A stretch of DNA of 64,000 nucleotides from Trichostrongylus colubriformis (lineage: Eukaryota > Nematoda > Chromadorea > Rhabditida > Trichostrongylidae): positions 9,177,992 through 9,241,991 of the forward strand of contig OZ022261.1 in assembly GCA_963978905.1 (NCBI GenBank), written 5' to 3'. Made by a program: the position numbers and the translations under genes. Numbering within the stretch: the stretch's first letter is position 1; each line of letters starts with the position of its first letter. Shown here piece by piece: positions 1 to 10,559 of this stretch. The notes below the pieces were generated by a model, which made no database searches, had not been told where the DNA came from, and saw only the letters and a program-made list of their open reading frames with translations.

Positions 1-663
1 ATTTCGATTTTCACCAGAAGCTTCGGCCTTATGAATAGCATATTTTGACAAGAGCAAACATCTCTGCTCTTTTGAGGCTCAGAAGCTGGGTTATATTACT
101 ATGACTTAGGCATGTATTCATTATATGTACATATCAGTTATTGTCACCGAGTAAGGAGTGTGTAGTGGTGAAGTTGTTTTTGGGAGTTGTTTTTAGTGGT
201 TTTCTGTTTGTATCAGTTGTGCATGGCGTCAAAATTCGTGGAAGAGCTTGAAGTGTTGATCGCTAGCTCGTTAGGGCTCTGAGCGGTGAAATTCAATGGA
301 GCGTCATGAATGGGTTCTGTGGAGAGCACAATGGCGAGAAGTGTTTTGATCTACAACGAAGTTATAGTATTTATCCAACAGATGCCTTGTCATGGCAACC
401 ATAGTAGTATCAACCACAACTCTAATTTTATTAAAATAACTGTAGAACTCTCTGACTGTTCAAAAACCCAAATACTGCTTATTGAGTGAAAATAGTGCAG
501 TTAACAGTTTATACCATTTTTCAAAAGTACACTTTACGATAATATGAGGGTTGGTTTTATCTCAGGGTTCATGAGTAGATAGTTTCTTCCATAACCAGAA
601 AGTATGTGTCATCACCGCGGTGCGAGGGTCAGTGCCCAAAAATGAGTTGGAAGGGGTGTGTAG
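1..663. other. Non-coding stretch, nothing recognised
   Basis: AT-rich sequence without an open frame that looks coded and without a repeat I can match elsewhere in the window. Stop codons are frequent in all frames. Confidence 0.5.
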
Positions 664-1012
664 ACTTACGTCGAAATTTCGCTTTTCGACGTCGCACTCG
701 CGACGCCACCAACACAACTTACCGCAGTCGGAAAAGTGGAGTTCCGCACAGAACGCAAGGGTCTGGTACATGGAGGTCCTTCAAGAAATAGTTGTTTAAC
801 TCATTATCATCTAAAAACGATAACCTTTGTGCTCTAATAAAACAAATTAGTGACATAAAAAGTAAAAGAAGCGATAGCATTGCAGATAACAATCCTAATT
901 TAGAAATAATCTATTCGGAAGTAAAACTTTTGAGTGAGTGTTGCAACGTACGCAACCACACGCGTGAACCCGCGGCGCCGCTCGCCGCATGCGGCCGCGC
1001 GAAAATTCGACA
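664..1012 (-). repeat. Foldback element family FB1, copy 1
   Basis: The ends are GC-rich and inverted relative to each other: the left end carries ACTTACGTCGAAATTTCG and the right end is the complement of a similar GTCGAATTTTCGCGCGG segment. The AT-rich middle matches, in reverse orientation, copies at 37725-38046 and 62110-62452, and the end alone matches 28229-28331. A shared block reads CAGACCCTTGCGTTCTG. It has no ORF of note. It is most simply a non-autonomous DNA element with long terminal inverted repeats; no target duplication was established. Confidence 0.6.
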
Positions 1013-1840
1013 TAGCTCCAGGCTGGCCCACACCTATCCATGATTTAGTCAATGGGGTAGCGATTGCATCTGCGTGGATAGGAGGCATGATATCGACAGC
1101 CATAAGAGAGGATGGGGAAAATTTCCTTGGTAACAGCAACTTTATCAGATGATATTATCATGTGAAAGATTGTCCAAAGGCTTGCTTTTAGGCTAAGAGC
1201 TCGTCGAAGTCGTAGGTTTGGAACACCTCATTCTCAGGAATTTGAAAGTTTTCTGGGGTTTTCCTTCACTTATGTGTTCTTCGGCACAGCAGAGTTTCAT
1301 GTAGCACGACGAGGTACGAAAATTATCGTAAACTGTGCCTTCAAGTTGAATTCATTCGGGATTAGTTAGAGGGCGGGGAGGGGAGGGGGGAGAAAACAAG
1401 GCAAAGGTTTTCACGTACTGAAATGTTCAGTCACCGAACAAGTAGAGAAGTGTATTTGGGATGCACAAAAAAAGTGGAGTTTAGATTGAGGGCAGTTGTG
1501 ATTAGTCAATTGCACTCGATGAACAAACACAGCCCTACTGCACGCGTCATTTGACGTAGTCTACTTGCGCTGCTGACGCGTAAAAGTGCGTTACGCACCT
1601 TGTCGCACCTTAATCTAATGGTACACGTTCACTGTGTAGTCAGATTTTTGGGTACCAGATGCGTCTTTGGAGCTTCATGGGCCCGAAAGGGCAGGGGTCA
1701 TCTCCGGTAGAAAGCCGGTCGAAGAATCTCAGTGTTTTTTGTCTTTTCTTTAACAAGGATGAATGTTATAGCGAGAGTGAGAACTTGTGATGGCTCAGCT
1801 ACAGACGGCACAATTAGGGTTTCTTCTGGAAAAAACTGCG
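1013..1840. other. Intergenic DNA, nothing recognised
   Basis: No coding-like frame, RNA gene or inverted repeat seen. It includes a purine-rich G run near 1370-1395. Confidence 0.45.
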
Positions 1841-1844
1841 ATTT

Positions 1845-2535
1845 TCCTATATCTATGTCTTCACTGATGCCATTCCACCAAGAATGACATAATGAGAAGA
1901 GAAATCAGATTTCAGCCACAAAAGGTGCTTGTAGGTGATGACTGTTATTTTCTGCTAGATCTTTGAAGCGATCTTGTAGGTGCGTGGCGCATCCCAAACA
2001 GGAATTTACTTAGGCCACATGCTACATCCTTTTATTTTTGAAGGTTTTAGTTGGCAACTTCTATTTCTTCCAGAAGCGTACTGATACTTGTGCATTATGG
2101 CCACTGCTAAATCGGTATTCTCAAAGTGACGGCGGACATTCCTGAAGAGTTCATTTTAGTCGATGAGTTTCAACTCCAAAAACCTTCACTACGCTAAAGC
2201 CATGCAAACCACATTTGGTGCGAAAAAAATCTGTCAGCTAAGGAGGTGAACAGTCCTAATGACAAAGTAATGTGTAATAAATAATAAATGTGTATGCAAA
2301 CCTCTCCCCCCCCCCCCCCCTTTCCCAAAAAAAAAAGACGTGGCATACTCTGAGGAATGATCATTTTAAAGCAATTCTGTAGAACAGTCTTCGATGTAAT
2401 CCAATTCAGATTAGCCCCCCATTTTTTGCCGGTCCCTCGGGAACGTGAGATTCCCGTTTTTTTCGGCACGCATTGACTGAATGATCAGCCCCGTGGATGA
2501 TCTTCAATGTCGAAGCCAAGAATTTGCGGTGGAGT
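1845..2535 (+). repeat. Dispersed repeat I, copy 1
   Basis: Diverged copy of the block at 13345-13960 in the same orientation. Shared landmarks in the same order are TATGTCTTC followed by CTGATG and CATTCCACCAA near 1855, GTGGCGCA then CCCAA near 1983, ACATCCTTTT and GGTTTT near 2025, and a GCC-then-CCCTCG block followed by a T run and CGGC then GCATTGACTG near 2430-2475. No ORF survives. A C run of 15 lies at 2306-2320. It is probably an old transposon remnant of unknown class. Confidence 0.5.
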
Positions 2536-3172
2536 CTTTTACTGGTCCCCGACACTAAGCTGTGACGTTGAGAAGTCATGAGCGAACTATTGATATATTG
2601 CAGTTGTATTCATTTATAGTAGTTAATGTACTGGAAAATGTCAAAAAAAGCCATATTTCATTGGATCAGCAGATCATCATCAACTCTTTGGAGGTCTTCG
2701 ATGGTCGTGATGGCGAGTAATTTTCACCAGCAAACTCTTCCCAACTATCGATCACTTCCTGTCCTTATCTGCTTCCCTGCTTTGTTGGACAATCGTAGTC
2801 TATCGATAGTCATATTTTGTATTTGGTATCAGTGCAAAAGGACGAGATAGTACAAATTATGATCATCATTCAAATCGATGTTCTTCAAGCCACCGCTTTA
2901 AAGCAGCATTCTAACATCACATTCAATCACCAGTCATCAATAGATTCAGTAAATTCCGGGGGTTATATTTTCCGAAAATTCCTCTCAAGACGATGCTTGA
3001 ACCTGCTCGAACATCCTGGCTGACCTGAGTTTATAGCGTAGATGAATGTTTTAAGAACGAATAATTTCAGTCTTTGCAGATTCCGCCCAAATCCACCATT
3101 CGCTGTCTCCTTTGTCTCCTGGTGCTTTTGTAAGTATTGGAGTTTCGTTGGTGACATTAACTCTCATTAGTA

Positions 3173-3338
3173 TAGGGCGTAGTTCAGAGTTTGCGATCGA
3201 TGCGATCGCGCGATTCGATACGTACCTCATTCTTCGCGCTTGAATCACTTGAGCCATAATCACCTGAATCGCTTGATCGATATGTATCTCTTTCCTTCCA
3301 CCTGAATCGCGCGAATATCGCGAACTTTGAACAGTCCT
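3173..3338 (+). repeat. Palindromic GATCGC/GAATC element (family P), diverged copy
   Basis: The left end GTTCAGAGTTTGCGATC and the right end GCGAACTTTGAACAG are inverted repeats. The interior is built of GCGATC and CCTGAATCGC words, as in the larger copy at 42279-42579, with which it also shares the TGATCGATATGTATCTCTTT-like middle. No coding capacity. Confidence 0.6.
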
Positions 3339-3496
3339 TAAGTTGTCGATATTCATCACTAGTTTAATAACAAAGCTAACGAATTGAGGAAATTAGCTCT
3401 ACTTGAATAGGCCAACTCCCTCCAGTCATTACAGAGTACAAGAACTTCTCTACTCCAGGAGTCGGAATTCTAGAAGTTCTTGAACCCAATCGCTGC

Positions 3497-3790
3497 TCAC
3501 GCCAGCTCATCTCCTTTCTTAAAAATGTCATTCTTGAGGTAGTGAGCAAGGGCGTGGGAAAAGTAGTCGCAAGCGCTCTGAACGCCACAAGGCAATTTTT
3601 CTGTCCTAATAGAACATCCAGTAATTTTGATTTTGATGCGGACCTTCTGAGCACAGCTCTCACACCATGTAGCGCAGGGTAGCAATCCAAACTGCCATCG
3701 TTGTCCACAAGTGAATCTATGACTTGCCAGACAACGAACCGTGTCGCGCATCTTGTATAAGTTTGCCGAAGGCCCACTTCTCATCTGCAT
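3497..3790 (-). CDS. Hypothetical Cys-rich 97-residue protein or exon
   Basis: Not recognised. An uninterrupted frame of 97 codons from an ATG at 3790 to TGA has codon choice that looks coded. It contains eight cysteines, including a TWCESC (C-x2-C) motif near residues 42-47, and a basic stretch KVRIKIKITGC. No signal peptide or membrane segment is visible. An AG nine bases before the ATG could be a splice acceptor, but it lacks a good pyrimidine tract. It runs divergently from the CUTA gene, whose first exon begins about 105 bases away, so the two could share a promoter region. The frame might instead be one exon of a longer gene; the overlapping +1 frame is also open for 133 codons and is the main alternative. 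The function cannot be inferred. Confidence 0.33.
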   Translation of the reverse strand: MQMRSGPSANLYKMRDTVRCLASHRFTCGQRWQFGLLPCATWCESCAQKVRIKIKITGCSIRTEKLPCGVQSACDYFSHALAHYLKNDIFKKGDELA

Positions 3791-3885
3791 AGTCAACTTA
3801 CGCGATTTATTTGAGATTAGCAGTAACTGAGATTGTTCCATTGAAACAATTCTATTGAAAATCCAGCAGATCAATAGAATGTTCG

Positions 3886-3899
3886 GATTTTCCAGGACC
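3886..3899 (+). promoter_or_regulatory. Candidate spliced-leader acceptor of the CUTA gene
   Basis: ATTTTCCAG ends at 3895, four bases before the ATG at 3900. It fits the nematode TTTTCAG acceptor consensus, and no upstream donor/exon in phase is evident, which suggests trans-splicing onto the first coding exon. Confidence 0.5.
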
Positions 3900-6800
3900 A
3901 TGGCCTCTGCTGTTCGGCAAGCTGCAGTGTTATCACGTATGGGAAACATCCGGGTTGTCTATGTCACGGCTCCATCAAAAGAAGTTGCCCTTAAAATTGC
4001 CAAGTTTGTCGTATTTGATTGTATCATTTCTAAATCTGCGGTATCCTCGCGAGCACTTGATAAAATGTTGAAAAAAAATTCGAAACTTAAATTTTTTCGG
4101 GCTATTATGTCATGCTACTGCTTAGTCTGACATCTTGTTCTGTACGATAGTGTTGTTACAATACAATAGCGTCCATGCCTGAGCCACACTACTTCCACTT
4201 CTGAGGACTGAGACGATTCCATATTTCAGAAACTACTCGTACGCGCCTTCTCAAACCTTCGGAACGGAATTCAGGGCCTTCTTTTATCCTCTGACCTGGT
4301 CAAGCTTGACCCCCTCCCCCTTAAAGCCCTGCATTCCATGCTTATATGATGGTCTACGGTTGCTCTAATCCAGCATGGATCCCACGGATCCCGGCGAAAC
4401 TATTAGGTTGTTGCAAAATTAATTTCGGTTTTAAGGTATGTATAAATAAGTGGATTTTTTACCCTGAACTATTCCATCCCAAGGAACGCCAGGCATACTA
4501 TTTGGTGGGTTTTTTTTCTGCTCTTTCAGAAACTTCTATGAATGTCGCTCTAAGTTTTCCAGCCGGCCTTTTCCAGGGCTGCGTATAACCATGAACTGAC
4601 GCGACTATCGAGTCATCATGCTTTATGAGTTTAAATTGGAACACTCCGCAGCGGAGGCAGCTCGTAATCTCAGCAGTGTTTTTGGGACGAATTGTCCTTG
4701 CGAACGAACATTTGAGCTCTGGTTTAAAAAACTTGCTTCTGGCGATTTTGATCTCGAAGAGAAGTCGGGTCGCGGCCGCAGGTCATCGCTTAATGATCAA
4801 GATTCAAGGAGAGCCGTCGAAGCAAATCCGGAGACGAATACTCGTACGTTAGCAGAAGACCTAGGCGTACATTACTCTACAGTGGCCAGACACTTGCTGG
4901 AAATCGGCAAGGTGAAGAAGATGTCGAAGTGGGTGCCTCATGACCTGACCGATGAGCAGCGTCTGGCACGTTTCGACACCTGCTCTAATCTCCTAGTTCG
5001 CCATAAAAATGAGCCATTTGTAAACCGTATTATAACTGTAGATGAAAAATGGGTTCTTTATGATAACAGGAAGCGGGGATTAGTCTGGGTTGATAAGGAT
5101 TCCTCCAAAAACTTTTCCTAAACCCGACCTTCACCCTAAAAAGGTTATGATTACTGTGTGGTGGTGTTGTAAAGGTGAAATCCATCACAGTTTCTTGCAA
5201 CCTGGTCAGCCAGTCACAGCAGAGTCTTACTGTTGTGATCTGGAGCAAATGTATAGAAAGTTGCAAAAATGGTGGCCGGCGGTGGTGAATAGAGGAGGGC
5301 CGATCCTGTTGCAGGACAACGCAAGGCCACACACCTCACAAATCACTCGGCAAAAATTGACCCACTTGGGTATAGAAGTTCTCCCTCACCCAGCATATTC
5401 TCCCGACCTTTCCCCAACAGTCTATCACTTTTTTCGAGCCCTCAATTCTCATCTGCGTCAGAAACAATTTACTAATTTAGACGATGTTGAATGTGCCTTC
5501 CTTGACTTCGTTGATTCTCGTGATAGTAGTTTTTATAGTGAAGGCTTAGATTTATTGCCTGTTCGTTGGCGAAAGTGTGTAGATTCTGATGGTTTTTACT
5601 TCGATTAATAAACTTGTGTTTAAGCTGAGTTATAGTAGTTTGAAGTATGCGGTTCATTTCCGAAATTCATTTTGCAACAACCTAATACTACGGCTGAGAA
5701 GTACTGCGAGGAACTAGCGGAATCCGTAATGACCCCACTATTGGCTGATAGAGAGTAACCTGTCTTTTTTTTACGATGACACGGCCCCATGTCGCGAAAA
5801 TAATCCTAAAAAAGTGAATGAGCAGGGCTACGAAAGTCTGCGGGATCCACAATACCTATCCGACGTGGCCCCACTGATTACCAGTTCTTCAAGCGCCTGG
5901 ACAGCTTTCTCCAAGAGAAACGCTCTCAGACCCAGGACGATGCTGCAGCGACCTTCAACAATTCATAGCCTCTAGGTCTTCACAGTTCTGGGCAACCGGG
6001 ACATGTGATCTTGGATCTGTTAACGAAACTGTGCTGATTCTTCAGGTTTTTATCGCGATTGATAAAATTTTGCACTAGCTTAGATATGCGCCTTAGGTAT
6101 AAGAAATCGATAACCGCGAGAACTTTTCGAAAAGCCTAATATTTCTTTCTTTTTTCGCCTTGCCACCTCCTCGCAGTGAGTTGGATCTGTGTATTTGTAG
6201 TATGGAACTCGATTTTAGTTGAGGAAACTATTTGTTTTCTGATTAGTTCTTTATGGTAGGTTCTCTATTCGCACTTTTAAGGGCGGCCGTGGAACGTAAA
6301 GTAGCAGCATGCGTGAATATCATTCCTGGAGTGACATCTGTGTAAGTTTTGACGTTATTGTTGACTGTCAGTTCGCCTTCAGCTTAAATTTTGTTTCACT
6401 TGTCTTCGAAGTTCTTCTTGTGTCTCGCTTTTTTTAATGATTGCAGCATAATTACGTTTTCCGATCTATTGTATTCTATTTTAGATACGAATGGCAGGGA
6501 AAATTGCATGAAGACTCAGAAGTAGTGATGATTATGAAGACACGTGATTCTCTTGTCGAAGAACTTCACAAGGTTAGCATTGCTTGAAACGAATTTTCAG
6601 GAAATCGTGGCATCAGGAGCGGTTAATACGTAGTGTGGGGTTTGATGAGGATCATGTCCGATGTTCCAAGTGTAGAAAAATCCGAGAAGTAGGAACGCGA
6701 AAAGTTCCGCGGCCCTCTGTGTCACTAGTCGGTGGGAGGTTATAGACGGGCGAGAGGCCAAATGAGCCGGCTGCGAACGATGTCCGTCCTCGCTGGCACT

Positions 6801-7182
6801 CCTCAGGTGGATCAGTGGCGAAAAGACTCGCTGTGCTGCGGGATCGTGCTGAGAACCCGAGCCGCGATTTTCCAATGCGAGTTTCGTCGCACATCACCTT
6901 CCCTGAAGTGGAATGTTTTTTTTCTAAGATAACATGCATTCCCAGTTCTCCCTTTCTCATCACCCCTCCCGGTACCTTTGAATCTGTAACGAGACAGGAA
7001 ATTGAGTGTTGCAAATCTTTGCAAATACTTTTGGTTGACAGGTCGTCATCGAAAACCACACCTACGATGTGCCAGCTTTCGTGTCGCTCAATACAGAAGC
7101 AGAATCGTTCCCATACGCTACGTGGCTTCTGGAGCAGACAAATACTACCAAATTGGGCTCGCCCTCTGATAAGGATTTATAA
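3900..7182 (+). CDS. CUTA: CutA family protein (CutA1), four exons
   Basis: CutA proteins form compact trimers linked to divalent-cation (copper) tolerance in bacteria; the animal role is unsettled. Coding exons are 3900-4003, 6282-6341, 6485-6572 and 7042-7182. The phases (2, 2, 0) agree and give 131 codons including the stop, i.e. 130 residues. Exon 1 encodes RVVYVTAPSKEVALKIAK, the first strand and helix of the fold; exon 2 encodes ERKVAACVNIIPG; exon 3 encodes YEWQGKLHEDSEVVMIMKTR; exon 4 encodes the HTYDVP motif (HPYEVP in most homologues) and the SFPYATWL segment. Length and motif order match the family. The first 14 residues precede the core and could be a targeting extension. Donors are GTTTGT, GTAAGT and GTTAGC; acceptors are TTTTAAG, TTTTAG and TTGACAG. 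Intron 1 (2.3 kb) contains a mariner element and intron 3 a dispersed repeat, yet the coding exons are intact. Confidence 0.88.
4403..5685 (+). mobile_element. Mariner element (cecropia/Hsmar1-bandit-like), full length but dead
   Basis: 1,283 bp bounded by inverted repeats starting TTAGGTTGTTGCAAAATTAA at the left, with the complement CGAAATTCATTTTGCAACAA followed by CCTAA at the right, and flanked by TA target duplications at 4401-4402 and 5686-5687. Length and termini are typical of mariner; the termini closely resemble those of human Hsmar1 and, from memory, the hookworm element bandit. It lies wholly inside CUTA intron 1, in the same orientation as the gene. Confidence 0.9.
4591..5608 (+). 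pseudogene. Mariner transposase pseudogene (DD34D lineage)
   Basis: Transposase of the cut-and-paste mariner family, normally about 345 residues acting at the element's inverted repeats. The first part (from the ATG at 4618) contains the paired helix-turn-helix region, the WVPHDL motif and VDEKW (first catalytic Asp). The reading frame shifts between about 5090 and 5106, and the second part, to 5608, contains ILLQDNARPH (second Asp) and the YSPDLSP motif. At the third catalytic position, 35 residues after the second Asp, the codon is GTC (Val) rather than an Asp codon. An in-frame TGA two codons after the ATG at 4591 may also break the natural start. It therefore cannot make an active enzyme. 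Confidence 0.88.
6720..6985 (+). repeat. Dispersed repeat family E, copy 1 (in CUTA intron 3)
   Basis: Similar to 10560-10815 (+), 30592-30755 (+, partial) and 46548-46775 (-). Shared words are CTGCGGGATCGTG or CTACGGGATCGTG, then a GATTTT and GTGCGAGTTTCG block, CACATCACCTT, GAGAACATG, and finally CCCAGTTC with CACCCCTCCCG. No ORF and no obvious terminal inverted repeats. It lies between CUTA exons 3 and 4. Confidence 0.6.
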
Positions 7183-7330
7183 ATCATCTGAAAAAGGCTG
7201 GTTTTTGGTAAGCGCGATGTAATAGGGTTGATTGAAAACTTTGCTCAGCTCACTTCACCCATGTGTTTCAGCTTTGTTGACTTTGAATTTATTTACATTG
7301 ACGTTCTGAGTAGTTTTGTAACTTTTTCCT

Positions 7331-7336
7331 AATAAA
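7331..7336 (+). terminator. Poly(A) signal AATAAA of the CUTA gene
   Basis: Canonical AATAAA 149 bases after the CUTA stop codon, in a T-rich context. Confidence 0.55.
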
Positions 7337-7570
7337 TGACCTAAATGACGAGTTGGACAGAGGTTCATCAGTATAAATTCGTTTCTCAAACCTCAACATT
7401 GAGTGTCTTACTTTTTATCCTGCCTCGTTTACAACTACACACTTCGGTGTGCTTGTAATTTTGATTATCTCGCATGAAGGGTTTCTATGTCTGTGTGCTG
7501 GTTATAAGGCGAGCTCACGCTCAGGGAACAGAGCCAAGATTGCACCAGCTTTGACTCTATTACTGTCACA

Positions 7571-7720
7571 TATACTCCATTTCGGAGCGCTTGATAGGGT
7601 GTGGCCTACGGACATGGGTGAGTGGCGAGGGTGAGAGGGTTTGGCGGGGTAAGAGAGTTTGATACACTCTCACCCAAGTCCGTAGGCCACGCCCTGTCAG
7701 GCCCTCCGAAATGGAGTATA
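7571..7720. repeat. Foldback element FB2, copy 1
   Basis: Long inverted repeat: TATACTCCATTTCGGAGCGC at the left and its complement (TCCGAAATGGAGTATA) at the right. The arms continue through GGTGTGGCCTACGGACATGG and its complement, around a short GAGTGGCGAGGG-type loop. TA flanks both ends. A second copy lies at 16029-16190. It is probably a MITE with TA target duplication. Confidence 0.7.
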
Positions 7721-8177
7721 TCAACCGATATCGAAGATACCACCGCTGAGGAAGGTCACCATGTATCGGAGGGATGATAGCACGGTCATCCGATAATCGT
7801 GCCAGACTTTGTTCAAGATCTATAACCTGTTTATTCTATTACGAGGTTCATAAATTTTGTCCCATAGTCAGAGCGTGGGGTCCATCGCGATAAAATTATT
7901 CGGAAGCTCATGAAATGCAGGTGACGAACGATGGTGCAACGGAAGACGATCGGATTCTCTCATTCTGGTAGAATCGGGGTGCAGCTCGAGCTCGCGAGCA
8001 ACGCATCTCCATCGAAGTCGGCTAGTCGTCCAGCATAATCGTCAAGACTTGCATTTCCGTCTTTGGAGCAGCTGAACCAACGGCGAATAGTGCGATCGGT
8101 AGTCGTCCCCGAGCCAAATGTGGCTTTCACTCATGTACCGTGTCCCGCGAACTGGTGCCAAGTTGGTGTCGCAAAAG
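7721..8177. other. Intergenic DNA, nothing recognised
   Basis: No coding-like frame, hairpin or repeat match seen between FB2 copy 1 and the mariner element that follows. Confidence 0.4.
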
Positions 8178-8179
8178 TA

Positions 8180-9452
8180 TTAGGGTGTCCGGAAAGTTTT
8201 GAGAAAATTTCGCCGCCTCACTTTGAAAAAGCGTAGCGCGCGAAGGCCAAGAGCAAATGTGTAGATCAAAACATGGAAAGATAGAGGATGATCTGTAGAT
8301 CAAATCAGCAGCATATCGATTTTACATTTCATCATTAGCCTTTGTTGTCATCAATCGAATAATGTGCGACAGACACGATACTCGACGTATCCTACTTCAT
8401 CTTTACCGTTCCGGCCGCTCCGCCACTCAAGCGAGGAACGAGTTGCTGTCGTCGATGGGTGGCAATGCACCCTCTCTTGCCACCTGCTACAGATGGTACG
8501 ATCGCTTTGCAATGGGAGACTTTAGCCTCGATGAAGCACCTCGATGCGGACGCCCTTCCTCTTCCAACACTGACATCGTTCTAGCTTCTGTGAGGACCAA
8601 TCCTGCCCAAAGTCTGAGGGAGTTAGAGAGGAAGACTTCTACTTCTCGATCCACTATTCACGGCATTCTGAAAAGGAACGGCTTCCGCGCGGCTCTGCCC
8701 GGAATTATTCCGCGGTCTCTTACCGCGAGGGAGCGTGCGGTGAGGGTCGACGTATGCCAGAAGCTCCTCGATCGAGAATGAACGACGACTTGGGCGAGGT
8801 TCATAATCGCTCAGGATGAAAAGTGGATCTCGTACGAAAATCCGGATAGGAAATTGGAGTGGTTGCCGTCGGGTCAAAAGCCGGGCCCCGTTCCAAAGCG
8901 AAGCTCCCACACCAAGAAGGACTTGCTCTCGTTTTTTTCTGCTCCACCGGCTGCGTTTACTACGAGATACTTCATGAGGGTACTACTGTCACATGATCGG
9001 TATTCTGTGAACAACTACGAGAGCTGGTGTCCCGAGCTCCACTTTCCCATAAATTCCGAGGCAAGTTTCACATCGTCATGGACAACGGCCGACCCCATCA
9101 TGCGAAGTCGACAAGGGACGAGCTGGAGAGTTTGGGAATCGAATGGCTACCACATCCTCCGTATTCACCTGACCTTAGCCCTTGTGATTACCATGCATTC
9201 AGGAGTCTCCAGGCTTACGCTACGGGCAAGATGTTCAAGAACCATCAGGATGTCAAGCGTATGGTCGACGAATGGATTGCGTCCCGGCCTGCCTCCTTCT
9301 GGAAGGAAGGTATCGATGCACTGCCCAATCGGTGGAGAGAAGTCGTGGCTAAGGAGGGCCACTATCTTGATTACTGATTTTTCGTTTTTATTGTTGTTAA
9401 TATGTGTTGAATAAAATGACCGAATTTTCTCAAAACTTTCCGGACACCCTAA
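8180..9452 (+). mobile_element. Second mariner element, full length but dead
   Basis: 1,273 bp with perfect inverted ends: TTAGGGTGTCCGGAAAGTTT at the left and its complement ending CCGGACACCCTAA at the right, flanked by TA at 8178-8179 and 9453-9454. The termini and sequence differ from the 4.4-kb element, so it is another mariner lineage. The right TA is also the first two bases of a 39-bp tandem repeat. Confidence 0.9.
8362..9377 (+). pseudogene. Mariner transposase pseudogene (DD34D)
   Basis: The N-terminal part (8362-8781) holds the DNA-binding helix-turn-helix region. An in-frame TGA at 8779 interrupts it and the same frame resumes with AQDEKWISY (first Asp, codon 8815-8817). A frameshift around a T run at 8930-8940 and a further TGA near 8993 follow. 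The C-terminal part (from about 9000) carries IVMDNGRPHH and SPDLSPCDYHAF with exactly 34 residues between the two Asp residues, so the DD34D codons are all present. The C-terminus GHYLDY is typical. At least three lesions make it inactive. Confidence 0.88.
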
Positions 9453-9530
9453 TATAAGGCTCAAGGTTGACACTTTTCCACTTTTGGACCATATAAGGCT
9501 CAAGGTTGACGCTTTTCCACTTTTGGACCA
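9453..9530 (+). repeat. Two-copy 39-bp tandem repeat beside the mariner
   Basis: TATAAGGCTCAAGGTTGAC followed by (A/G)CTTTTCCACTTTTGGACCA occurs twice, at 9453-9491 and 9492-9530, differing at one base. The first copy starts at the mariner's right target-site TA. Confidence 0.8.
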
Positions 9531-10555
9531 ATCTGGCTGATCCAGAGCAATGCTCGAAAATTCAGGGGCGCATATGGGAAGATTTTTAAACATTATAAGT
9601 GGAAAAGAACATAAGTAGAAACAAATTTTCTGCAATCTCAAAGTAGAGAAGCTGCCGACATAGTTTCCCTATATGACCCTAAAAACTGAGAAAAGGGAAG
9701 AAATCAAATGCTTCACTTCCAAATGAACGACTGGTACCAATTTGACGTCCTAGATCTTTGAGGAAATAATTCAAGAAGCCATTTCATGTTAATGAAACTG
9801 TAATAAGCTACTCAATGGAAACGGTACCGTGAAGCAGGCGCTGAAGAAGTGAATAATCGCCGCGTGGAGAAAGGAGCTCACTGGAATACATCTTGATGGA
9901 CTTTGCTGAGCACTCTTAAGGGTAATAAGTACCGGGCAGTAGTTAGGCTTGTAGTGTTCCACGGCACAGAATTCTGGCCCATAGCAAAGATGCGAAGGAG
10001 GTGGCTACACTCCACTGAAAGAGGTTACTGACATGAAGAATACACAGCCAGTCCCTTGCCGTAGAAAGATCAGAGAGTCAAAGGGTTCCATACCCAGTAA
10101 GCAAAATTATGTTTCATGATAGTTACACTTTTAAAATGCTGGAGACTTGATTGTATGATCTGCGAGGTGCGTAGGAAAAATCGTAAAACGAGGTGTTGAA
10201 CTCTTAAACCACTGACGACAACGCGCTTTTACGTGTGTCGTCTGTGAGATGTTTTTTGATGAAATAGTTGTTATTGGACAGCGCGCCATGAATGTAACAA
10301 GGAATTGGTGCAGGTGTAGTGCTAGTAAAGGTAACACAAGGGATATCTCGGGTATTTGACATTGAAAACAGGGTTACTCCATATAACAAATCCCACAGAT
10401 TCACGGAACGAACGATATGTTGCGCAACTATGAAGTGCTCGCTTTAAAACTTCAACTATGCCCTGCCAAACTTCCGTTCTCTTAGCGCCACCCACAAGTG
10501 AGCGCGTCGCATAATGCGGATGACCGCCGCACATCGCAGATTCACGCATCTGCCT
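9531..10555. other. Intergenic DNA, nothing recognised
   Basis: No convincing exon, RNA gene or repeat detected. Confidence 0.4.
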
Positions 10556-10559
10556 GATG

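Noticed and set aside
3376..3777. 133-codon minus frame and its REQRLG motif shared with the 62.8-kb frame
   Set aside because: The shared six residues are the only similarity found. The frame overlaps the Cys-rich frame, which has more natural codons and an ATG.
8362..9641. Other-frame ORFs across the second mariner (minus 9165-9641, plus 8854-9414)
   Set aside because: They are shadows created by frameshifts in the transposase pseudogene.
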